DNA of 10,533 nt from positions 1 to 10,533 of the forward strand of contig CALXNI010000076.1 in assembly GCA_944389715.1 (NCBI GenBank). The letters run 5' to 3'. This stretch comes from an uncultured Clostridia bacterium. Lineage in GTDB: Bacteria; Bacillota; Clostridia; TANB77; CAG-508. Below are positions 1 to 5,445 of this stretch, piece by piece; position 1 is the first letter of the stretch; each line of letters begins with the position of its first letter. The translations under genes were made by a program, and so were the position numbers. The notes beneath the pieces were generated by a model, which did not search any database, had not been told where the DNA came from, and was given only the letters and a program-made list of their open reading frames with translations.

Positions 1-81
1 ATTGCAAATGTTGTAGGGGTCGCCGCCCACGGCGACCCGCATATCAATATTTAAGGGTCGCCCAGGGGTGCGACCCCTACA
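1..81. repeat. GC-rich palindromic intergenic repeat (MITE/REP-like)
   Basis: The element is bounded by a perfect 11-bp inverted repeat, TGTAGGGGTCG (12-22) and CGACCCCTACA (71-81). An inner hairpin is formed by GGGTCGCC (17-24) and GGCGACCC (31-38) with a 6-nt loop. It begins with the 19-bp sequence attgcaaatgttgtagggg, which recurs at 10373, 10423 and 10471 at the other edge. The high GC contrasts sharply with the AT-rich surroundings. Terminal inverted repeats without an ORF fit a non-autonomous mobile or REP-like element, but no target-site duplication is visible because the window begins here. Bases 82-142 after it show only AT-rich sequence. Confidence 0.8.
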
Positions 82-142
82 GATTTTAAAATAAATTTAA
101 TAATACAAATTCCAATTTATCTAATTAAAAATAAAATTTTTC

Positions 143-171
143 TTGCATATTTTATTATTGTGTGCTAATAT
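143..171 (+). promoter_or_regulatory. Promoter of tRNA-Trp
   Basis: The -35 is TTGCAT (143-148), followed by a 17-bp spacer and the -10 TAATAT (166-171). The predicted transcription start, near 178, lies about 10 nt before the mature tRNA 5' end at 189. Confidence 0.7.
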
Positions 172-188
172 AATTAAGTAGATTTCAT

Positions 189-263
189 AGGGGTATAGTG
201 TTAATGGTAGCACATCGGTCTCCAAAACCGCCTGTGAGGGTTCGAATCCTTCTACCCCTGCCA
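189..263 (+). tRNA. tRNA-Trp (anticodon CCA)
   Basis: The cloverleaf folds by eye. The acceptor stem is AGGGGTA (189-195) with TACCCCT (253-259), discriminator G260, and an encoded CCA at 261-263. The D stem is GTGT/GCAC. The anticodon loop CTCCAAA (220-226) has anticodon CCA at 222-224, the Trp anticodon. The T arm is GAGGG-TTCGAAT-CCTTC. The top pair of the anticodon stem (T215 with C231, tRNA positions 27 and 43) is a mismatch, while the remaining four pairs are Watson-Crick. It has its own promoter upstream and a long hairpin terminator downstream, so it looks monocistronic. Confidence 0.97.
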
Positions 264-305
264 AACTTTTCTTGCTTGGCAATTTATTTTTCCTATACAA
301 TAAGA

Positions 306-338
306 AATATGCGGAAAAGTTTTTCTTTTCCGCATATT
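306..338. terminator. Bidirectional intrinsic terminator between tRNA-Trp and the membrane protein gene
   Basis: A perfect 14-bp stem, AATATGCGGAAAAG (306-319) with CTTTTCCGCATATT (325-338), has a T5 loop and is followed on the plus strand by cttttctgttt. It lies between the 3' end of the tRNA and the stop codon of the minus-strand gene at 356, so it can serve both convergent transcripts. Confidence 0.85.
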
Positions 339-355
339 CTTTTCTGTTTACTTCT

Positions 356-829
356 CTATTTTTTCTTAATATATGTCCCTATACTTCCAACCGCTAAAGT
401 AATAAATAAACCTATGACAACACTATAGAACACATATAAAAAATGATTTAGAAAAACCTTGCTTTCATTTACTTTTTGTTCAAATAATGTTAAATCATCT
501 TGAATTGTAACTTCAAGGTAATAGTACCCGTTTGAGTTTGCAATAATCAATTTTTTATTGTTTTCTTCAATTTCTATAATTGCATTTTCAGGTTTTTGTT
601 CTATTATTTCATCTAAAGTTTTATTCCTTATTCCTTCAGCAAATCTTTCATATAAATCGAGATTAGTTGTTTTAGTATCCATTTCTTTAGAAATAACAAT
701 AGAACCTAAACTAATCCCTATGCTTATTGTTGCAATAGCAATAATAAACATTAGAAAGACAACTACATTATCTTTCTCTTTAAATAAAGACCGAATTTTA
801 GAGTTTAAATCAGAAAGTTTTTTTTGCAT
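356..829 (-). CDS. Two-helix membrane protein of unknown function
   Basis: I do not recognise this 157-residue protein. It starts MQKKLSDLNSK. A cytoplasmic amphipathic or basic N-terminus (1-20) precedes a first membrane helix (about 21-46, VVVFLMFIIAIATISIGISL). An acidic, mostly hydrophilic middle (47-127) contains a beta-rich patch near NNKKLIIANSNGYYYLEV. A second helix spans about 128-153 and the protein ends in a KKK tail. This suggests both ends are cytoplasmic with an extracellular domain, like a small sensor or anchor. The ATG at 829 is chosen because GGAGG sits 8 nt upstream; the in-frame GTG at 844 would overlap that ribosome site. Codon 13 is CGG (791-793), the only in-frame CGG in the window where no frameshift is needed. 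A +1 shift there would hit TAG nine codons later. It is divergent from the M23 gene. Confidence 0.8.
   Translation of the reverse strand: MQKKLSDLNSKIRSLFKEKDNVVVFLMFIIAIATISIGISLGSIVISKEMDTKTTNLDLYERFAEGIRNKTLDEIIEQKPENAIIEIEENNKKLIIANSNGYYYLEVTIQDDLTLFEQKVNESKVFLNHFLYVFYSVVIGLFITLAVGSIGTYIKKK
791..793 (-). other. In-frame CGG codon read without frameshift (counter-example)
   Basis: Context ATT CGG TCT, codon 13 of the membrane protein. The zero frame continues into a plausible full-length protein, whereas a +1 shift (GGT CTT TAT ...) ends at TAG after nine codons. CGG therefore either is read here as an amino acid (Arg by the standard code), or only some ribosomes make it through. It bears directly on the CGG recoding hypothesis. 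Confidence 0.75.
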
Positions 830-855
830 GGAAATTTCCTCCACTTAATTTTATT

Positions 856-870
856 TAGCTAAATTAGCTA
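856..870. promoter_or_regulatory. Palindromic operator candidate in a divergent intergenic region
   Basis: TAGCTAA-A-TTAGCTA is a perfect 7-bp inverted repeat around one central base. It lies between the start codons of the divergent membrane protein (829) and M23 peptidase (950) genes, close to where the minus-strand promoter should be. This fits an operator, but no regulator is known. A plus-strand TATAAT at 918-923 could be the M23 -10 box, although no good -35 box is seen. Confidence 0.4.
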
Positions 871-949
871 TGTATGAGATTTTATCACAATTCTACATTA
901 CTATCAATATTTTTAATTATAATTTTATTGTTCGAGGTGAGTATACTAT

Positions 950-1550
950 ATGAAATTTTTATCTAATCCTTTTAGTATAATCTTTTTAATTTTTTTTACT
1001 GCAATAATATTTAGTTTGTGTTTCTTTGTTCCGATTTTTTCACAATATGGATACGCACATTCTTATTCAAGTAATTCTAATTCATCTTTTGTAGAAATGT
1101 CTAATTCTAATTATTTATGGCCAACTCCACGGTTACACTACTATTACCTCCAAATTTGGATACAGAAATGCTCCTACAAATGGAGCTGGTACATATCATG
1201 GTGGAATAGATATTGGGGCTCCTTCTGGAGCAAATATAATTGCAACTTCCTCAGGTATTGTTTCTTTTACCGGATTTAGCGGTGCTAATGGATTTACTAT
1301 TAAAATTGATTCTGGAAATCTAACTTTTATTTATTCTCATGTTTCTCCTGATTTTTTAGTATATGTTGGACAATATATACTAAAAGGAGATATAATAGCA
1401 ATTGTTGGTCCAAAAAATGTTTACAATGTTCCTAATAATCCATATAAGGATTCTAATGGTAACCCAACAAATGGTGCAACAACTGGTCCTCACCTGCATT
1501 TTGCAATAAAAAAAGACGGCAAAGCCGTCAATCCTTTAGATTTTTTTTAA
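950..1550 (+). CDS. Secreted M23 (LytM-type) endopeptidase, read through a +1 shift at CGG
   Basis: A predicted cell-wall zinc endopeptidase that cleaves peptidoglycan cross-bridges or stems outside the membrane. The ATG at 950 follows AGGTGA at 935. Residues 1-30 form an N-terminal signal or anchor helix, followed by a Ser/Asn-rich linker (35-54). The zero frame reads ...NYLWPTP (residue 60), then CGG at 1130. Unshifted it becomes an aromatic-rich nonsense tail ending after 109 residues. Skipping C1130 gives GYTTITSKFGYR and the entire catalytic domain: HGGID (H83, D87), YSH (H130) and HLH (H181, H183). That covers both M23 zinc motifs, HxxxD and HxH. The product ends NPLDFF at 1550, 199 residues. 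WPxPG at this point is typical of the family, so the skipped site is expected to give Gly61. The gene could be a pseudogene, but the whole +1 frame is intact and conserved. Its stop overlaps that of the convergent glutamine synthetase gene. Confidence 0.85.
1130..1132 (+). other. +1 recoding site CGG-T in the M23 gene
   Basis: Context: ACT CCA CGG TTA in the zero frame; CCA (C) GGT TAC in the +1 frame. The conserved boundary WPTP | GYTTITS fixes the shift to this codon within about one codon. No homopolymer is present that would explain a sequencing indel, and there is no nearby zero-frame stop or Shine-Dalgarno-like stimulator of the prfB type. Confidence 0.8.
1508..1529 (-). terminator. Glutamine synthetase operon terminator inside the M23 coding end
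   Basis: Read on the minus strand: GACGGC-TTT-GCCGTC followed by seven T residues, 18 nt after the glutamine synthetase stop codon. On the plus strand the same bases encode the KKDGKAV stretch of the M23 peptidase, so the terminator is embedded in a convergent coding sequence. Confidence 0.85.
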
Positions 1551-1558
1551 AAATCTAA
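1536..1558. terminator. Palindrome spanning both convergent stop codons
   Basis: TTAGATTTTT (1536-1545) and AAAAATCTAA (1549-1558) are a perfect 10-bp inverted repeat with a TTT loop. A T-run follows at 1563-1568 on the plus strand, so it may help end the M23 transcript. The AT-only core makes it a weak terminator by itself. Confidence 0.5.
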
Positions 1559-3442
1559 TATGTTTTTTCTATAGTCATAGTACATTTTTCTTAGTGCTTC
1601 TATTTTATCTTCTAACTCTATTGATAAATCAGATGCTAATTTATAATTTTCATCTTTTATCGCTTTTTTTATTCTTGTAAACAAACACTCATAATGAGTT
1701 GAATCTTTTGCAATATATTTTCTAATCTCATTTATTTTTGCCCAAGCAGTTAAATCATTATCTAATGCTTTTTCAGTTATATGTATTGGTTTATAATCTC
1801 TTATTTCATTAGTATACTCTGTAATAATTCTTTTACTTAACTCTTCTTTCCATCTTTTTATAACTGACAATTTAAAAGAATTTATTATTTTATCATTAAA
1901 CACGTTGTTAATTTTTAAAATATTTAATTTTTTAGTTTGTTTATCTAGATTTTCTAAATTCTCGAATACACTTTTAGGGGCTTTTCCAAATAAGCTATCT
2001 CTTTGTTCCTCTGAGTAATCTTCAAAAACATCATTTTCGCTTCTATATTCTCGTTCTTTTTCAAGATATTCATATTCTTCGCCTTGTTTTTTTGAAATTT
2101 CTTTTAATAAATCATCATCAGTTTTATTTAAACTTAATGCATATTTTATTCCATCTAACATTGCCATATATGATACCGCTGTTGCTAAATATATATTTGT
2201 TTTTGGGTTTGGTGATCTTAATTCAAATCTTGTTGACATTTTATTATTAATATCTTTAATTAATGCTATCAATACTGTTCTATTTCTTGAAGGAAGCTCT
2301 GGATTTTTTCCTAATGATGTAACTATACAAATAGGCGCTTCATAACCTGGTTTTAATCTTTTTAGTGAATCATGTGTAGAGGATATAAAAGGATTCATTA
2401 TTTCGTAATTCTTTAGTAGCCCCATTAATGCACCATATCCTATAACTCCTAAAAAATGTTTATCTCTACCATTAAATAAATTAACCTTTTTTCCATCTTT
2501 TAATATTGCCTTTGCTCCCAAATGTATATGCATGCCATTACCTGCAACATCTTCTATAGGCTTTGACATAAATGTAGTTTCTAATCCATATTTTAAAAAT
2601 GTTTCTTGTATTAAATTTTTTATAAAAATTTGGTTATCAGAAGTTTGCATTGGTGTAGAAAACCTCCAATCAACTTCTAACTGTTCCATTACATGATTAT
2701 ATCTTCCATTTGAATCTAATTTTGCTTTTATTCCACCAACCTCTTTGTGCCCCATTTCTGGATTTAGTTCATATTTATCCATTAGAATTAAAGTTTTTTC
2801 TAAGGCAGTTCTTACAGGTCCATTTATTTTAGTCCAATATTGCTCTTGCAAGCATTCAGAAGCAGTTAATGCTTCTATTTCTGCTTTATCATTAGGTGTC
2901 TTAACCCAAAATTCTAGTTCAGATGCAGTATCTAATTCAATTTCCTTAACATCTTCTGCTTTAAATCCAACTATATTTTTAGGATTTTCTTGTAACAATT
3001 TTAGAACTTCTTCTTTAAAAGTTTTCTCTGCTAATTTTAATATGTTTCGAGAATCAACTGCACTTTTATCATGATATAAAAATGCTGGAATTATTATTGT
3101 TCCAATAGGTTTATTAGTTTCGTCATCTAATAAAGCTTCGTTATAGTCTATAAACCAATCACATTCTTTGTCTACTACCATATCAATTTTAGCATCATCT
3201 AATGTTGCAATTCCTGGCAATGCAACAGATGATCCATCTGTTTGAACAGCAATTCCATACAAAAATTCATCTAAATTTTTTAGAAATATATTTATTGGAA
3301 TTTTTTCTTCTGTACCATTTCCATATAAGTCTATCCCCATTAATGATACAAATTTTATTTCAGGATAGTCTGATATTATCTTTTTTAAATCTTTCTCATT
3401 ATGTTTTTCTTCTTTTATTTTATACAACATTTTTTCTGACAT
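1547..3442 (-). CDS. glnA: Glutamine synthetase, long form (about 630 residues)
   Basis: ATP-dependent ligation of ammonia to glutamate in the cytoplasm, the main entry of ammonium into amino-group metabolism. The product has 631 residues. The N-terminal beta-grasp segment carries TDGSSV (68-73). The catalytic domain shows SELEFW (174-179), the glutamate/metal region EVGGIKAK, the ATP signature KPIEDVAGNGMHIH (294-307), SRNRT (385-389) and RFELRSPNPKTNIYLA (405-420). A C-terminal helical extension of about 170-190 charged residues goes beyond ordinary GSI (about 440-470), matching a long type found in Clostridia. The ATG at 3442 is chosen for AAGGAG 7 nt upstream; the open frame extends further up only through the preceding gene. 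It is last in the efp operon, 55 nt after the Cys-rich protein gene. It contains no in-frame CGG codon. Confidence 0.92.
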   Translation of the reverse strand: MSEKMLYKIKEEKHNEKDLKKIISDYPEIKFVSLMGIDLYGNGTEEKIPINIFLKNLDEFLYGIAVQTDGSSVALPGIATLDDAKIDMVVDKECDWFIDYNEALLDDETNKPIGTIIIPAFLYHDKSAVDSRNILKLAEKTFKEEVLKLLQENPKNIVGFKAEDVKEIELDTASELEFWVKTPNDKAEIEALTASECLQEQYWTKINGPVRTALEKTLILMDKYELNPEMGHKEVGGIKAKLDSNGRYNHVMEQLEVDWRFSTPMQTSDNQIFIKNLIQETFLKYGLETTFMSKPIEDVAGNGMHIHLGAKAILKDGKKVNLFNGRDKHFLGVIGYGALMGLLKNYEIMNPFISSTHDSLKRLKPGYEAPICIVTSLGKNPELPSRNRTVLIALIKDINNKMSTRFELRSPNPKTNIYLATAVSYMAMLDGIKYALSLNKTDDDLLKEISKKQGEEYEYLEKEREYRSENDVFEDYSEEQRDSLFGKAPKSVFENLENLDKQTKKLNILKINNVFNDKIINSFKLSVIKRWKEELSKRIITEYTNEIRDYKPIHITEKALDNDLTAWAKINEIRKYIAKDSTHYECLFTRIKKAIKDENYKLASDLSIELEDKIEALRKMYYDYRKNILDF

Positions 3443-3497
3443 ACATCTACTCCTTATATACAATAAAAAAAGTGGCACACTAAAAGTACCCCTTTTG

Positions 3498-3948
3498 TTA
3501 CATATCTTCATCATCCTTGCAATGTGAGCAATCATCTCCACAGCAACCATCATGCCCGGTCACATTCGTCTCCCCAATCCAATTCTATAATATTATTACA
3601 CTCTGGACATTGCACTTCATCTTTTATCTCTTCGCTGTCTACTACGAATTCATTATTACAATATGGACAAGTAATTGAAAAATCACATTCTTCATCTATA
3701 TATAATTCTTTTTCCATTGATTTTATTTTATTTTCTAAATTTTCAACTTTTTCTTGTATACTTGATTGTCTACAAGCAATAGCTTCCATTCTCGAAACTG
3801 CCTTTTCTTCTATTTTATTCATTTCGTCAAAAAATAGATTATATAGATTAAAAATTTGTGTTTTTATATATTCTAAATCTTCCTTGTTTTGAATATTTTC
3901 TTCTAGATCTTCTAAAATCTTTTTGAATTTAACATTTAAATTAGCCAT
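3498..3948 (-). CDS. Coiled-coil and zinc-ribbon protein (CD1247-like), +1 shift at CGG
   Basis: Function unknown. Residues 1-85 are helical or coiled-coil and charged. A CPYC...CPEC zinc ribbon (about residues 93-118) is followed by the acidic stretch IELDWGDECD, resembling small Clostridia proteins annotated with a CD1247-type N-terminal domain (from memory, tentative). In the zero frame the protein ends DECD-R-A-stop at 132 residues. If the C of the CGG codon at 3558-3556 is skipped, the frame continues as GHDGCCGDDCSHCKDDEDM and stops at 3498 (149 residues). That adds four Cys and two His in metal-binding spacing. The ATG at 3948 follows AAGGAAGGA. The gene lies 21 nt after efp and 55 nt before the glutamine synthetase gene. 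The Cys/His richness of the extra tail is strong evidence that it is coding. Confidence 0.75.
3556..3558 (-). other. +1 recoding site CGG-G in the CD1247-like gene
   Basis: Zero frame GAC CGG GCA TGA; +1 frame GAC (C) GGG CAT GAT GGT TGC TGT. The zero-frame stop is two codons past CGG. The P-site codon GAC cannot slip well to ACC, which argues against simple peptidyl-tRNA slippage and for out-of-frame binding or four-base decoding in the A site. Confidence 0.65.
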
Positions 3949-3969
3949 TTTTATTAAATCCTTCCTTTT

Positions 3970-4539
3970 TTATATTCTTTCCATATATTCACCAGTTCTA
4001 GTATCTATTCTAATTACATCTCCTGTATTAACAAATAATGGAACATTTATTGAGAAACCTGTTTCTAACTCTGCTGGTTTTGTTTGTCCAGCTCCTGCTG
4101 TATTTCCTGCAAAACCTGGTTCTGTATATGTAACTTCTAATTCAACAAATATAGGTGGTTCTACTGCAAATACGTTACCTTTAAAAGATAAAATTTTAAC
4201 TGTCATATTCTCTTTTAAATATTTTAAAGTATCTCCTAAGTCACTTTTATTTAAAGGTATTTGATCATATGTTTCATTATCCATAAAGTAATATAATTCT
4301 CCGTCATTATATAAATATTGCATTTCTTTTTTCTCTATTTCTGCTCCTTGCAATTTTTCGGATGGATTAAATGTTATTTCTAAAACTGCTCCAGTTATTA
4401 CATTTTTTAATTTTGTTCTTACAAAAGCAGCTCCTTTTCCTGGTTTAACATGTTGAAATTCTACTACTTTATATACTGAACCGTCTAGTTCAAATGTTGT
4501 TCCGTTTCTTACATCTCCTGCCATATAAACTTCTGCCAT
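3970..4539 (-). CDS. efp: Translation elongation factor P
   Basis: Rescues ribosomes stalled on polyproline by binding between the P and E sites. The 189 residues match the family length. The N-terminal KOW domain carries the loop VKPGKGAAF, with K35 at the position modified in other bacteria. The middle and C-terminal OB domains show NPSEKL, EPGFAGNTAGAGQTKPAELETG and the ending VPLFVNTGDVIRIDTRTGEYMERI. The ATG at 4539 has an AAGGGG ribosome site. It is the first gene of the efp -> CD1247-like -> glutamine synthetase operon and has its own promoter. The modification enzyme is not in the window. Confidence 0.97.
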   Translation of the reverse strand: MAEVYMAGDVRNGTTFELDGSVYKVVEFQHVKPGKGAAFVRTKLKNVITGAVLEITFNPSEKLQGAEIEKKEMQYLYNDGELYYFMDNETYDQIPLNKSDLGDTLKYLKENMTVKILSFKGNVFAVEPPIFVELEVTYTEPGFAGNTAGAGQTKPAELETGFSINVPLFVNTGDVIRIDTRTGEYMERI

Positions 4540-4578
4540 AAATTATTACCCCTTTTCTATTATATTTAAATCTTTTAC

Positions 4579-4607
4579 ATTTTAATATATTTTATGGAAA
4601 AAATCAA
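4579..4607 (-). promoter_or_regulatory. Predicted promoter of the efp operon
   Basis: Minus strand: TTGATT (4607-4602), 17-bp spacer, TAAAAT (4584-4579), about 40 nt upstream of the efp start. No terminator hairpin is seen between this site and the stop of the upstream gene at 4624, so read-through is also possible. Confidence 0.5.
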
Positions 4608-4623
4608 GCATTTATACAATTTA

Positions 4624-5445
4624 CTAAATTAATAGCTTGAAATTTTCGTTTTTAAAAGGATTACTATTAATATATAGTTTATGTCGTTTTATTCTATTTT
4701 TAATATTTTCTATGATTTCTACTGATTTTGTTAAAACAACTATATTTTCTAATTTGTCATCAATATTAATGCATTCTATAAAATCTTCTAAATCATCATA
4801 GATTTCTGCTTCTATTCCGTTTACTATTGCATATCTATACAAATTTGACTGTAATTCTAAATACTCTTCTTCATCACAGTATATTGCCATGTTTTTAAAA
4901 GGAATATATTTTAATTTTTGTATCCCATTCTTTTTATATTTATAATATGTATTTGTATTCCCTACACATATTATATTATTAACTTGATTTTGTATTTCTT
5001 TTATCTCTTCTATTTTCACTAAGTTAAACAAATTTATCATTTTACATATTTTATATTCTGCTAATATATTATTAAAAATATCTATTAGCAATTTATTGAT
5101 TGCAATCATGTTATCCTCTATTGTTGCTAATATAAGTTTTTTTTGCAACAAGGATTGCATACATAAGTTTATTGTTATATATGGATTTCCATAATATGAA
5201 ACTAGTGTTATCTCTTTTTTATTTCTTTTAACGATATTCTCGTTTTTGTAGGCTTCCAACAAATTTAATATATTTTCTAAATTTGTAATTTGACTACAAT
5301 TTTTTATATCAATATTACTTAGGCTTAAAAAAGTGTCTTTATTATTGATTAATTCTTTTTTAAATATTTCTATTATTTCAATAAACGTATTTGTGTCAAT
5401 ATATAATTCTTTTATGTTAAAATTTTCTTTTATAAAATTAACCAT
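4624..5445 (-). CDS. Hypothetical protein, weakly aldehyde-dehydrogenase-like
   Basis: 273 residues, not recognised with certainty. Some stretches recall the aldehyde dehydrogenase / ProA fold. YYGNPYITINLCMQSLLQKK resembles the cofactor-side NP...N..AL motif, then NNIICVGN, IPFKNMAIYCD, and an end LYINSNPFKNENFKLLI like the C-terminal VN...P segment. There is no recognisable catalytic Cys/Glu motif, and at 273 residues it is much shorter than a 420-490-residue enzyme. It could be a degenerate, non-catalytic relative or an unrelated alpha/beta protein. The ATG overlaps the TAA of the upstream gene by one base, with AGGAG upstream, so the two are translationally coupled. Confidence 0.7.
   Translation of the reverse strand: MVNFIKENFNIKELYIDTNTFIEIIEIFKKELINNKDTFLSLSNIDIKNCSQITNLENILNLLEAYKNENIVKRNKKEITLVSYYGNPYITINLCMQSLLQKKLILATIEDNMIAINKLLIDIFNNILAEYKICKMINLFNLVKIEEIKEIQNQVNNIICVGNTNTYYKYKKNGIQKLKYIPFKNMAIYCDEEEYLELQSNLYRYAIVNGIEAEIYDDLEDFIECINIDDKLENIVVLTKSVEIIENIKNRIKRHKLYINSNPFKNENFKLLI

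Noticed and set aside
198..428. Open frame across the tRNA and terminator on the plus strand
   Set aside because: It covers the tRNA-Trp and the terminator hairpin, has no ribosome site and resembles no protein.
3465..3480. Attenuator hairpin before the glutamine synthetase gene
   Set aside because: On the minus strand AGTG-TGC-CACT followed by a T-run resembles a terminator, but the stem is only 4 bp, so it is too weak to call.
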